Source: JBBQLG01 sp964251665 (lineage in GTDB: Bacteria > Bacteroidota > Bacteroidia > Cytophagales > Spirosomataceae). From it: DNA of 64,000 nt. A program made the position numbers and the translations under genes. Below the pieces are notes generated by a model that had not been told where the DNA came from, searched no databases, and saw nothing but the letters and a program-made list of their open reading frames with translations. Where the stretch lies: contig CAXUKO010000003.1 of NCBI GenBank assembly GCA_964251665.1, positions 1 to 64,000 of the forward strand. Direction: 5' to 3'. This document shows positions 52,942 through 62,547 of the stretch, one piece after another (the stretch's first letter is position 1; every line of letters begins with the position of its first letter).

Positions 52942-53943
52942 ATGGCTTCATCCAACTTTATTGATTACGTTAAAATTAATTTCCGCTCCGGTGCCGGTGG
53001 GGCAGGTTCCGTACATTTTCGGCGCGAAAAGCACGTACCCAAGGGTGGTCCCGATGGGGGCGATGGTGGTCGGGGTGGGCATATTATCCTAAAGGGGAAT
53101 GCACAGCTCTGGACCCTCCTGCACCTCAAATACCGCAAGCACATCATGGCTAAGCCTGGTGTAGCTGGTGAAGGGGGGCGCCGAAGCGGGGCTGAAGGTG
53201 ATGATGTAATTGTTGACGTACCCTTAGGCACCATAGCCCGGTCTGACGAAACCGGCGAACAGGTGGCCGAAATAACCGAAGACGGGCAGGAGATCATTTT
53301 GTTGCCCGGCGGTCGTGGTGGTTTAGGTAACAGCAACTTCAAATCGGCTACCCAACAGACGCCTTACTACGCGCAACCCGGCGAACCGGGTCAGGAAGCC
53401 TGGGTTGTTCTGGAGCTTAAGCTGCTGGCCGATGTAGGCCTTGTTGGCTTTCCGAACGCCGGTAAATCTACTTTACTATCTGTGTTGTCGGCAGCCCGGC
53501 CGGAAATCGCTGATTATCCCTTCACCACACTGGTACCTAATTTAGGGGTAGTCGCGTATCGGGATTATAAGTCATTTGTAATGGCCGACATTCCTGGTAT
53601 AATCGAAGGTGCATCGCAGGGAAAAGGATTAGGCTTACGGTTTCTGCGACACATTGAGCGAAATTCCATTTTACTATTTGTCGTCCCTGCCGATTCGCCC
53701 GACATAGCCGCCGAATACCACACCCTGCTGAATGAATTGCACGAATACAATCCCGAATTAGTGGATAAGCAGCGACTGCTGGCTATCTCTAAAATGGATC
53801 TGGTAGCTGATCAGGCGGACCTTGCCAGCCAACTGCCGACCGGCGTAAAAGCTGTTTACATATCGGCTGTGCAACAACAGGGACTGGCTGAACTAAAAGA
53901 TGTAATCTGGCAGCAACTCAATCAATCGGCCATCATCGACTAA
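52942..53943 (+). CDS. obgE: GTPase ObgE/CgtA
   Basis: A ribosome-assembly GTPase of 333 residues. The Gly-rich OBG domain (FRSGAGGAGSVHFRREKHVPKGGPDGG) is followed by the G domain with G1 GFPNAGKST, the Obg-type switch DYPFTTLVPNLGVV, G3 DIPGIIEGA and G4 SKMDL. The C-terminal OCT domain of some Obg proteins is absent. Confidence 0.96.
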   Translation: MASSNFIDYVKINFRSGAGGAGSVHFRREKHVPKGGPDGGDGGRGGHIILKGNAQLWTLLHLKYRKHIMAKPGVAGEGGRRSGAEGDDVIVDVPLGTIARSDETGEQVAEITEDGQEIILLPGGRGGLGNSNFKSATQQTPYYAQPGEPGQEAWVVLELKLLADVGLVGFPNAGKSTLLSVLSAARPEIADYPFTTLVPNLGVVAYRDYKSFVMADIPGIIEGASQGKGLGLRFLRHIERNSILLFVVPADSPDIAAEYHTLLNELHEYNPELVDKQRLLAISKMDLVADQADLASQLPTGVKAVYISAVQQQGLAELKDVIWQQLNQSAIID

Positions 53944-53997
53944 ACGAATACCTTTTGTAATAACCTGCCCGGCAGGTTGTTGCTACCCACTGACGCT

Positions 53998-56709
53998 ATG
54001 AAAAAAAGTGTTGCTGGCCTGCAGGTGCTGGCTTTTTTGTTGTGGCCACTCCTGACAGTGGCTCAGATCGAGGTATCGTTTCCGGTGAGCCGGGCTGTGT
54101 TTCAGCGGAATAGCGGGAATACAGCCACTATTCGTGTTACCGGATTTTATCGAACTGCCATCAACCGCGTACAGGCGCGAATGGTAGCCCGCGAATCCGG
54201 ACAGGGCACGACAACAGATTGGGCCGTGATTCAAAATAATGTGCAGGGGGGCGTTTTTGCGGGCGATCTCACGGTACAGGGCGGGTGGTACAATCTACAG
54301 GTGCAGGGGCTTGATGGTAATGGTCAACCCATTGGCGATGTACGAACGATTGAGCGGGTAGGAATAGGTGAGGTTTTTGTCGTGGCAGGGCAGTCAAACG
54401 CGCAGGGGGTTCGGAAAGATGTTCCGCCCGCCAATGAAGATCGGGTAAACTGTGTGCAATTCCGTGATTCGGACCCGGCAGGCACCAACGATCCTCCCTT
54501 TCCTGCGTTTCGGCATCTGGATGCCGATGTTGATTTAGCTCCCTGGGGCGTAGGTGCCTGGTGCTGGGGTATGCTGGGCGACCAGTTAGTGTCCCGGCTT
54601 AACGTACCCGTTCTGTTTCTGAATGCTGCCTATTCGGGTACAACAACCCGCAACTGGCGGGAAAGCGCTGAAACGGGCGTTACCTATAGTGGCTATGAGG
54701 TAGGCAACCTTTTTCCGGCCGGACAGCCGTATGGACACCTGCGAACGGCCCTCCGTCTCTACGCTAACATGATGGGTATCCGGGCCGTACTCTGGCATCA
54801 GGGCGAATCCGATAATTTTTTCAGCGTCTCCACAGCCACTTATGCCGATAATCTTCGGGCTATAATTAACCGTAGTCGTCAGGATTGTGGAAAAAATATG
54901 GCCTGGGTTGTTGCCCGTGCTTCGTATGATGATTTTCGGAAAAGTAATCCGAACATACTGGCGGCTCAGGATCAGGTCATTGCAACAGTGGGTAATGCGT
55001 TTGCCGGGCCAAATACAGATGTAATTGAGATTCCCCGCAGTCAGGGTGGTGATGATACGCACTTCAATAATGCCGGCCTGTCCAACGCTGCCAGTGCCTG
55101 GAGCGCCAGTCTGAACGATGCTTTTTTTGCGGCTACAACCCCGCAGCTACCCGCCCCCGCGCCAACGCTGTCGGTGGCCTGTACGGGTAATCAGCTAACG
55201 TTATCGGTAAATGGATCGCCAGCTTCGGTTAGCTGGAATACGGGCGATACTGGCCCCGTGATCACAAAAGGCGGAGGATTATATCAGGCAAAAGTGAAAG
55301 ACGGCTCCGGTAATACGCACTATACATCGTTTGTTCAGGTGTCGGCCTCCGTGTTTACGGCTCCGTCCGGACCAACCACGTTCTGTCAGGGTGGCAGTGT
55401 GTCGCTTACCGCTAATTATCAGACAAATATTACTTGGAGTACCGGGGTTACTGCCCGTACCATCAGTACCAGCAGCCCCGGCAGTTTTTTTGTTAAATAC
55501 CGCGATGTCAGTGGCTGTGACTTTACGAGTGAGACGGTCAATGTCGTCGTTAATCCATTACCGGCGGCTCCCGTTATTTCGTCGAATAAATCAACTACAT
55601 TCTGCCAGGGAGAAACGGCTTTGCTGACGGCTACTTCAGCAGCCGGTTACAACTGGAGTACGGGTGAAAACGCCCGCAGCATTACTGTGAGCACGCCCGG
55701 TAGTTTTGCGTTAAGCATCACGGACCAGAACGGTTGTACCTCACCCAGCTCTGCGGCTGTAACTGTACAGGTAAATCCGCTGCCCGTCACCCCTGTAATT
55801 GCCGCTAGTGGCCCCACCACATTCTGTGCAGATCAGCAGGTAGTACTAACCGCTACGCCGGACGCCGGTTATAGCTGGTCGTCGGGACAAACATCGCAGA
55901 GCGTTACTATTAAACAGACCGGCGATTTTTCACTGCAAACCAAAAATGGGTTTGGCTGTCTGTCCAGTCCTTCCAATACCGTTCGTGTAAACGTAAATCC
56001 GTTACCTCCGGCTCCCACATTGGCTGCTAACGGTCGTACCACCTTTTGTGAGGGTGACCGGGTAACCCTGACCGCTACAACAGCCTTTAAACCAGTCTGG
56101 ACCACCGGCGACTCTGTACAAACAATTACTGTCAGGCAATCGGGAGCCTACACCGCCCGGGCTCTCGATCAGAACGGTTGCTACTCCGTCCCCTCCCCGG
56201 CGGTGGTTGTATCGGCTAAACCGGTGCCCACTACGCCATCTGTAGTGCAGGTAGGTACGTATACACTCGAAGCCATGGGGTCGGTAGCAGGTGATGCATA
56301 CCGGTGGCGACGGGACGCCGATTCACTGGCTGTACAGAGCGCCATCATTAAAGCCAATCAGTCGGGGACGTATTCAGCCCGGGCTTCCATTACTTACAGT
56401 CCTGATCTGGTTTGTTTTTCGGCAAATTCAGTTCCGCTCCCGTTTGTTGCTGTAACAGAAAATGGCGGGTTAAGCATCTACCCAAATCCGAGCCCTACCC
56501 GGGAGGTAACGCTGGAAACGCTGACGAACCTGACGAATGCCGTCGTTACCGTATATACACTGAGCGGTCAGGAGGTGTTTTCAACAACGGTAGCCGTGTT
56601 TGATGAGCGTAAACAGATTAACCTGATGAATGTTGCGGCCGGCACATACCTGGTTGAAGTGCGCTCGGGTGATTTCCGGTTGAGTAAGCGGATCATCGTC
56701 GGTCTGTAA
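53998..56709 (+). CDS. Secreted SASA-domain esterase-like protein with T9SS sorting tail
   Basis: A 903-residue exported protein. The signal peptide ends near TVAQ; a sandwich domain (FPVSRAVFQRNSGNTATIRVTG) follows, and then a SASA domain with GEVFVVAGQSNAQG (Ser), AVLWHQGESDNF and DDTHFNNAG (His). After that come four similar Ig-like repeats of about 80 residues, each with TFC, a W-S/T-S/T-G motif and NGC or similar, joined by VNPLP. The end is a type A T9SS domain (GGLSIYPNPSPTREVTLETL to SKRIIVGL). It is probably displayed on the surface to deacetylate glycans. Confidence 0.9.
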   Translation: MKKSVAGLQVLAFLLWPLLTVAQIEVSFPVSRAVFQRNSGNTATIRVTGFYRTAINRVQARMVARESGQGTTTDWAVIQNNVQGGVFAGDLTVQGGWYNLQVQGLDGNGQPIGDVRTIERVGIGEVFVVAGQSNAQGVRKDVPPANEDRVNCVQFRDSDPAGTNDPPFPAFRHLDADVDLAPWGVGAWCWGMLGDQLVSRLNVPVLFLNAAYSGTTTRNWRESAETGVTYSGYEVGNLFPAGQPYGHLRTALRLYANMMGIRAVLWHQGESDNFFSVSTATYADNLRAIINRSRQDCGKNMAWVVARASYDDFRKSNPNILAAQDQVIATVGNAFAGPNTDVIEIPRSQGGDDTHFNNAGLSNAASAWSASLNDAFFAATTPQLPAPAPTLSVACTGNQLTLSVNGSPASVSWNTGDTGPVITKGGGLYQAKVKDGSGNTHYTSFVQVSASVFTAPSGPTTFCQGGSVSLTANYQTNITWSTGVTARTISTSSPGSFFVKYRDVSGCDFTSETVNVVVNPLPAAPVISSNKSTTFCQGETALLTATSAAGYNWSTGENARSITVSTPGSFALSITDQNGCTSPSSAAVTVQVNPLPVTPVIAASGPTTFCADQQVVLTATPDAGYSWSSGQTSQSVTIKQTGDFSLQTKNGFGCLSSPSNTVRVNVNPLPPAPTLAANGRTTFCEGDRVTLTATTAFKPVWTTGDSVQTITVRQSGAYTARALDQNGCYSVPSPAVVVSAKPVPTTPSVVQVGTYTLEAMGSVAGDAYRWRRDADSLAVQSAIIKANQSGTYSARASITYSPDLVCFSANSVPLPFVAVTENGGLSIYPNPSPTREVTLETLTNLTNAVVTVYTLSGQEVFSTTVAVFDERKQINLMNVAAGTYLVEVRSGDFRLSKRIIVGL

Positions 56710-56883
56710 TAAAAAGAGGTGCATACCGTTTTCACAATGAAATAACCCCCATTTTTGTGTTTTACTAAGAAAAGTCGGGGATTATAAACTAAAACAAAGC
56801 AACTGGTCTGCATTTTGCGAAGTATTGCCTCGGAAACGTTACAGTACCATGACCAAAACTGCGCGATGAAACGCCACGGCGAT

Positions 56884-59022
56884 ATGAAAAAATCTATATT
56901 ATGTATTGGCTGGCTAATCCTGTTGGGTATTGTCAGTTCGTATTCTTTGGTAGTCGCTCAAACAGTTAATCCTGTTCTCCGCATCACCTATCCGCAGAGT
57001 CGGGCTGTGTTTCAGCGTAACAACGATAACACCAGTACGATCTACTTATCGGGTAGTTACTATCAGCCTATCGACAGTGTTCAGGCGCGGCTCACGCGAG
57101 CCATACCGGGTCAGGGTACCCCAACGGACTGGGCAACTATTCAGCGTACCCCGCCGGGAGGTGTTTTCCAGGGGGCTATGCGTGGTACCGGGGGGTGGTA
57201 TCAGCTTGAGGTTCGGGCTTTTTCGGGTGGCGTCGTGATTGGCCAGGATGCCGTGCCACGCGTCGGTATCGGCGAAGTCTTTATCGTAACCGGCCAGTCG
57301 AATGCACAGGGCTTTCAAGATCTGGGCGCGGTAGGTGCAACCGATGATCGGGTGAATTGTGTCGCCTACGACAATATAACCACCAATTCACTGGCCGATC
57401 CCCCTGCTCCTGTGTTCCAGCAGTTAACAGCCACATCGACTATCGGACCGCGTGGACAGAGCGCCTGGTGCTGGGGTGTATTAGGTGACCTGATCGCTAA
57501 ACAGTATAATATTCCTGTACTGTTCATCAATACGGCCTGGTTCGGTACAACAAGTCGCAACTGGGTTGAAAGTGCAAACGGGCAGCAAACAGTTTACTGG
57601 TTCAATAATTCTGTGGCCCTGCCTGCAGGTATGCCCTATGGGAATTTGATAACGGCCCTGCATTATTACTGCTCATTACAGGGGCTTCGGGCGGTACTCT
57701 GGCAACAGGGCGAGAGCGATAACTACCCAGTGAACGTACCCCGGGCCGAATACCGGCAGAACCTTCAATACATTATCAATAAAACCAGGGCCGACACGGA
57801 TCGGTATCCGGCCTGGATACTGGCTCGCTCTTCATATAATACCGGACGGACCAGCCCGGACATTATTGCCGCGCAGAACGACGTAATCAATACATTTAAC
57901 AACAACGTTTATCAGGGTCCTTATACCGATACTATTCAGGTGCCCCGACCAGACCAGGAAGTGCATTTTGCCGATGACGGTTTGAAACGTTTAGGCAGAG
58001 CCTGGTTTGAAAGTATGAATGCCGTATTTTTTGCCAGTTCAATTCCGTTGCTTCCCCTACAGCAGCCTGCGCTGTCGGTAACCTGTAATACAACCAATAA
58101 TGGGCTGACACTTACATTGCCTGCTACCTACAAGTCGTATCAGTGGAAAACGGGTCAGACGGCACAGCGGATCTCGATTACCCAACCCGGTTTATTCCAG
58201 GCGACATTAAAGGATAACTTTGGCAACACTTTTCTGTCGCCTATTGTCGATGTAGTAGGGCCCGTTCAGCCTACAACACCAACGATCAATCTGGCTCGTC
58301 CGATAGGACAGGTGGCAGCCGCTCAGCAACAAGTCTGTGCCGACTCCGTGCTGACACTGGTAGCGAATACGCCCGTTAACACCCGGCCGCAGTGGAGTAT
58401 CGGAACGACTACCCCAACCATATCAGTCGGTACAACCGGTGCCTACAGTTTAAAGGCTGTAAATGCCTATGGTTGCGTATCGGCCTCCTCGCAGACTGTT
58501 AACCTGCTGGTGCGCCCCAAGCTACCGGCACCAACCGTTGAACAGATTGGCGCTTATTCACTACAGGCTCTTGTCGCTGCTCCCTTGGATAACTCCAGTT
58601 TCACTTGGCTGCGGGGCAGTGAACTGATTCTGCCAAAAAATGCCGTGATTAAGGCAACAACAAATGGGTCATACAGCGCCCGCGTTCAGACGGAATATAG
58701 TCTGATCAGCGGTAGCCGAATCACCTGCTACTCGCCCTATTCTACCCGGCTTGACTTTGTATCTGACCAGAACAACGGCGGGTTGAGCATTTACCCCAAT
58801 CCATCAAAGAGTGGCGTGATTACCATCGAAACCATTGAGGATTTACAAAACGCTGAAGTGCAGGTCTATACCCTGAACGGCCAGTTGCTCTATACCGGTC
58901 AGGTGCCAATCTTCAACGAACGTAAAGCCGTCGATTTGACGGGATTAAATCAGGGTGAATATATTCTTCGGGTTCATACCGGCTCCTATGACACCTCGCG
59001 CCGGATTCTGCTTAAATTTTAG
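56884..59022 (+). CDS. Secreted SASA-domain esterase-like protein with T9SS sorting tail (paralogue)
   Basis: A 712-residue paralogue of the preceding gene in tandem. The N-terminal YPQSRAVFQRNNDNTSTIYLSG and the SASA domain (GEVFIVTGQSNAQG, AVLWQQGESDNY, DQEVHFADDGL) align well with the neighbour. Note Gln replaces His in the WHQGE motif. Only two Ig-like repeats precede the T9SS tail (GGLSIYPNPSKSGVITIETI to RRILLKF). ATG 56884 gives a standard signal peptide; ATGs at 56866 and 56815 are alternatives. Confidence 0.88.
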   Translation: MKKSILCIGWLILLGIVSSYSLVVAQTVNPVLRITYPQSRAVFQRNNDNTSTIYLSGSYYQPIDSVQARLTRAIPGQGTPTDWATIQRTPPGGVFQGAMRGTGGWYQLEVRAFSGGVVIGQDAVPRVGIGEVFIVTGQSNAQGFQDLGAVGATDDRVNCVAYDNITTNSLADPPAPVFQQLTATSTIGPRGQSAWCWGVLGDLIAKQYNIPVLFINTAWFGTTSRNWVESANGQQTVYWFNNSVALPAGMPYGNLITALHYYCSLQGLRAVLWQQGESDNYPVNVPRAEYRQNLQYIINKTRADTDRYPAWILARSSYNTGRTSPDIIAAQNDVINTFNNNVYQGPYTDTIQVPRPDQEVHFADDGLKRLGRAWFESMNAVFFASSIPLLPLQQPALSVTCNTTNNGLTLTLPATYKSYQWKTGQTAQRISITQPGLFQATLKDNFGNTFLSPIVDVVGPVQPTTPTINLARPIGQVAAAQQQVCADSVLTLVANTPVNTRPQWSIGTTTPTISVGTTGAYSLKAVNAYGCVSASSQTVNLLVRPKLPAPTVEQIGAYSLQALVAAPLDNSSFTWLRGSELILPKNAVIKATTNGSYSARVQTEYSLISGSRITCYSPYSTRLDFVSDQNNGGLSIYPNPSKSGVITIETIEDLQNAEVQVYTLNGQLLYTGQVPIFNERKAVDLTGLNQGEYILRVHTGSYDTSRRILLKF

Positions 59023-59046
59023 GCCGCACTGTAACTCAAATTGCCT

Positions 59047-59074
59047 AAGCCGTTGTTCTGCAACGGCTTTTTTT
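59047..59074 (+). terminator. Terminator after the second SASA gene
   Basis: A 9-bp stem AAGCCGTTG / CAACGGCTT with a 5-nt loop followed by seven T. Confidence 0.92.
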
Positions 59075-59109
59075 GTTTTATCCACGGGGCTGTCTTACCA
59101 ATCGGATAC

Positions 59110-59140
59110 TTGGGTAGTCCCGCAAAAAGCGGTATTTTTG
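59110..59140 (+). promoter_or_regulatory. Promoter of the nuo operon
   Basis: TTG (59110-59112) and TATTTTTG (59133-59140) are 20 nt apart, fitting the Bacteroidota -33/-7 consensus. The leader to nuoA would be about 90 nt. Confidence 0.55.
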
Positions 59141-59235
59141 ATAAAGCCAATCTGGCCGTTACGGAATGTAAGCAACCAAAAACGTGCGTGTTTAAATAAT
59201 ACCTAAATTGCGCTATTATTTATCAGCAACCGGTT

Positions 59236-59607
59236 ATGAACGCAACTTATCTGCCATCCGATTACCTGCCTATCTTTATTCAACTGGGGCTGGCACTGGG
59301 CTTCATCGTAGTAACGATGCTTGTCACCCACTCAATCGGGCCCAAGCGGCACAGCGTTAAAAAGGATGACCCCTTCGAGTGTGGTATTCCTGCGCAGGGT
59401 GATGCCCGCACCCCGATTTCCATCAAGTACTTCCTGATTGCCATCCTGTTTGTCCTTTTCGATGTGGAGGTGATTTTCATGTATCCCTGGGCGGTCAATT
59501 TCAAGGGTCTTGGCATGACAGGGTTTATCGAAATGATTCTGTTCATGGGGCTGCTGCTGGCCGGTTTTTATTATATCATCCGTAAGGGTGTTTTGAAGTG
59601 GGAATAA
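59236..59607 (+). CDS. nuoA: NADH-quinone oxidoreductase subunit A
   Basis: A 123-residue membrane subunit with three TM segments. KKDDPFECGIPAQGDARTPISIKYFLIAILFVLFDVEVIF is the quinone-tunnel loop region, with the conserved ECG and DVE motifs. First gene of the nuo operon. Confidence 0.96.
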   Translation: MNATYLPSDYLPIFIQLGLALGFIVVTMLVTHSIGPKRHSVKKDDPFECGIPAQGDARTPISIKYFLIAILFVLFDVEVIFMYPWAVNFKGLGMTGFIEMILFMGLLLAGFYYIIRKGVLKWE

Positions 59608-59659
59608 GCAACGAAGACGTCTGTTTATTCGTTATTAGCTAACACACGACAACTAACTA

Positions 59660-60205
59660 ATGGCATCAGATATTAAACTGGTCGAGGCTCCTCCCAACTA
59701 TTCCGGCGCCGGTTTCCAGGCCACTTCGTTCGATAAAGTAGTTGGTATGGCCCGGGCCAATTCGCTCTGGCCGCTACCGTTTGCGACCTCCTGCTGTGGC
59801 ATCGAATTTATGGCCACGATGGGCGCGCACTATGACTTTGCGCGGTTCGGTTCCGAACGCCCAAGCTTCTCGCCCCGGCAAGCCGATTTGCTGATGGTAA
59901 TGGGAACCATTGCCAAGAAGATGGCACCCATTGTAAAACAGGTGTACCTGCAAATGGCTGAACCCCGCTGGGTAATCGCGATGGGGGCCTGTGCCTCAAG
60001 TGGCGGTATTTTCGACACCTATAGCGTGTTGCAGGGTATTGACCGGATTATTCCGGTTGATGTCTACATACCCGGTTGCCCACCCCGTCCCGAACAGGTT
60101 ATTGAAGGATTGATGGGTATTCAGGAACTGGCCCGTAACGAATCGACCCGTCGGCGCAACCTCCCCGAGTATCAGGCGTTAATGGAGTCTTACAACATTC
60201 AATAA
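59660..60205 (+). CDS. nuoB: NADH-quinone oxidoreductase subunit B
   Basis: A 181-residue subunit holding the N2 iron-sulfur cluster. Ligands are in TSCCGIEF (Cys-Cys pair), MGACASSGG and PGCPPRPE. It passes electrons to quinone at the interface with NuoD. Confidence 0.97.
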   Translation: MASDIKLVEAPPNYSGAGFQATSFDKVVGMARANSLWPLPFATSCCGIEFMATMGAHYDFARFGSERPSFSPRQADLLMVMGTIAKKMAPIVKQVYLQMAEPRWVIAMGACASSGGIFDTYSVLQGIDRIIPVDVYIPGCPPRPEQVIEGLMGIQELARNESTRRRNLPEYQALMESYNIQ

Positions 60206-60208
60206 ATA

Positions 60209-60251
60209 CAGGAGCATAACAGACGTTCATACATAGTCTGTTGTGCTCCTG
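60209..60251. repeat. 16-bp hairpin between nuoB and nuoC
   Basis: CAGGAGCATAACAGAC (60209-60224) and GTCTGTTGTGCTCCTG (60236-60251) pair over all 16 positions (one G-U) with an 11-nt loop. No T-run follows, so a processing or stability role is more likely than termination within the operon. Confidence 0.85.
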
Positions 60252-60271
60252 CCATTCACTCATCCAACCAA

Positions 60272-60772
60272 ATGCTGACTAATCAGGAAGTCGCGCAGGA
60301 CTTAATCCGACAGTTCGGTACGGCCGTGTCGGAATTCGATGATCCGTTCGATCTGCTCACGCTAACCGTCACCCGCGAGCAGATTATGCCCGTGCTGCGT
60401 TACTTGAAAGACCATTCAACGTACCGGATCAATTTCCTGACCGATATCACCGGTGTGCACTTTCCGGATGAACTTGGCCGGGAGTTCTGCGTTGTTTATC
60501 ACGCTCACAGCCTGACCCAAAACTTTCGGATTAGACTGAAAGTATTCCTGGCAGAATCAGATCTGCATGTCCCTTCGGCCTTTCCCCTGTATGCATCGGC
60601 TAACTGGATGGAGCGCGAAACCTACGATTTCTTCGGCATCATCTTCGATGGTCACCCTGACCTGCGCCGGATTCTGAACATGGACGAGATGGATTATTTT
60701 CCGATGCGGAAACAGTACGCACTGGAAGATGACACCCGAAAAGATAAGATTGACGAGTTGTTTGGACGATAA
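60272..60772 (+). CDS. nuoC: NADH-quinone oxidoreductase subunit C
   Basis: A 166-residue 30-kDa-type subunit. LTDITGVHFP and WMERETYDFFGIIFDGHPDLRRILN are family signatures. It is separate from nuoD, unlike the E. coli nuoCD fusion. Confidence 0.95.
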   Translation: MLTNQEVAQDLIRQFGTAVSEFDDPFDLLTLTVTREQIMPVLRYLKDHSTYRINFLTDITGVHFPDELGREFCVVYHAHSLTQNFRIRLKVFLAESDLHVPSAFPLYASANWMERETYDFFGIIFDGHPDLRRILNMDEMDYFPMRKQYALEDDTRKDKIDELFGR

Positions 60773-60780
60773 TAAACACC

Positions 60781-62019
60781 ATGACCACGGAAGAACTCGA
60801 AATCAGCAATGCCAACGTACCGGTTGTTCCCGACAGCGAGAAAGTACAGTACGTTAATGAATTAACGACCCTCAACCTCGGTCCGACACACCCGGCTACA
60901 CACGGTATTTTTCAGAACATCCTGCAAATGGATGGTGAAAAAATCGTATCCGGCGAACAGACCATTGGTTATATACACCGGGCGTTCGAGAAAATTGCCG
61001 AACGTCGCCCTTTCTACCAGATCACCACGCTGACGGATCGGATGAACTATTGTTCATCGCCTATCAATAATATTGGTTGGCACCTGACCGTCGAAAAGTT
61101 GCTGGGCGTAACGGTGCCCAAACGGGCGCAGTACATCCGGGTGATTATGATGGAACTGGCCCGCATTGCCGATCACCTGATTTGTAACGGTATTCTTGGC
61201 GTTGATACCGGAGCCTTTACGGGTTTCCTGTACCTCTTCGAGCAGCGGGAGGAAATCTATGAAATCTACGAAGAAGTGTGCGGTGCCCGCCTGACTACTA
61301 ATATGGGTCGGATTGGTGGCATGGAGCGTGATCTGTCGCCGACGGCTATCCGCAAAATCCGCAAGTTTCTGAAGGATTTTCCACCGGTTATGAAAGAGTT
61401 TGAAGCACTCTTCAACCGCAACCGGATTTTCATGGACCGCATTGTGGACGTTGGCCCAATCACAGCCGAGCGTGCCTTAAGCTATGGCTTTACGGGACCC
61501 AACCTGCGGGCCGCTGGTGTCGATTATGACGTTCGGGTGATGAACCCATACTCGTCGTACGAAGATTTTGAATTTGATATTCCAGTTGGCGAAAACGGCG
61601 ATACGTACGACCGGTTCATGGTGCGCAACGAGGAAATCTGGCAGAGTCTGCGCATTATTCAGCAGGCGATGGATAAACTACCGGAAGGGCCTTATTACGC
61701 TGATGCACCCGAGTACTACCTGCCGCCAAAGCAGGAAGTTTATAAAAACATGGAGGCACTGATCTATCACTTTAAAATTGTGATGGGTGAGATCGACGCT
61801 CCGGCCGGTGAAATTTATCAGGCTGTAGAAGGTGGAAACGGCGAATTAGGTTTCTACCTCATCAGCGATGGTGGCCGGGCACCGTACCGCTTACACTTCC
61901 GCCGTCCATGTTTCATTTATTACCAGGCGTTTCCTGAAATGAGCAAAGGCACCACAATTTCTGACGCTATCGTAATTATGAGTAGCCTGAACGTGATTGC
62001 TGGTGAACTCGACGCTTGA
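60781..62019 (+). CDS. nuoD: NADH-quinone oxidoreductase subunit D
   Basis: A 412-residue 49-kDa-type subunit, derived from the hydrogenase large-subunit fold and forming the quinone site. LGPTHPATHGIF near the N-terminus and RPFYQITTLTDRMNYCSSP contain quinone-site residues. The C-terminus is near canonical. The stop codon overlaps the nuoE ATG by one base. Confidence 0.97.
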   Translation: MTTEELEISNANVPVVPDSEKVQYVNELTTLNLGPTHPATHGIFQNILQMDGEKIVSGEQTIGYIHRAFEKIAERRPFYQITTLTDRMNYCSSPINNIGWHLTVEKLLGVTVPKRAQYIRVIMMELARIADHLICNGILGVDTGAFTGFLYLFEQREEIYEIYEEVCGARLTTNMGRIGGMERDLSPTAIRKIRKFLKDFPPVMKEFEALFNRNRIFMDRIVDVGPITAERALSYGFTGPNLRAAGVDYDVRVMNPYSSYEDFEFDIPVGENGDTYDRFMVRNEEIWQSLRIIQQAMDKLPEGPYYADAPEYYLPPKQEVYKNMEALIYHFKIVMGEIDAPAGEIYQAVEGGNGELGFYLISDGGRAPYRLHFRRPCFIYYQAFPEMSKGTTISDAIVIMSSLNVIAGELDA

Positions 62020-62543
62020 TGAACTCTTCCACCTCTATGACTACCGAAACGAACCATAGTGTAACGTTCACGCCTGACCGGCTGCTCCGGGCTCAGGAAA
62101 TGATAGCCCAGTATCCTGAAGGCAAACAGAAGTCGGCTCTTTTACCCCTGCTGCACTTACTGCAGGAGCAGGAGGGCTGGACTAGTGTTGAGGGCATGGA
62201 CTACGTAGCTCGAATGCTTGACATTCAGCCCATTGAAGTATATGAGGTTGCTACCTTCTATACCATGTACCATGTTAAGCCGGTAGGAAAACATGTCATT
62301 GAATACTGCCGGACGGGGCCGTGCTGCCTGATGGGGGGTGAAGAAGTTTACGCTCACCTGAAACAGCGTCTGGGTATTGATGCCGGTCAGACGACAGTTG
62401 ATGGTCAATTTTCGCTCAAAGAAGTAGAGTGTTTAGCTGCCTGTGGTATGGGGCCGGTATTCCAAATCCGGGAGAAGTATTACATGCACCTGACCAATGA
62501 GCGCGTCGACGAAATTATTGAGGAGTATTCGAAAATAGCCTGA
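62019..62543 (+). CDS. nuoE: NADH-quinone oxidoreductase subunit E
   Basis: A 174-residue thioredoxin-like [2Fe-2S] subunit (N1a). Cys ligands lie in EYCRTGPCCLMGG and ECLAACGMGPV. ATG 62019 overlaps the nuoD stop (TGATG); a second ATG at 62037 would give a slightly shorter form. Confidence 0.95.
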   Translation: MNSSTSMTTETNHSVTFTPDRLLRAQEMIAQYPEGKQKSALLPLLHLLQEQEGWTSVEGMDYVARMLDIQPIEVYEVATFYTMYHVKPVGKHVIEYCRTGPCCLMGGEEVYAHLKQRLGIDAGQTTVDGQFSLKEVECLAACGMGPVFQIREKYYMHLTNERVDEIIEEYSKIA

Positions 62544-62547
62544 GACA

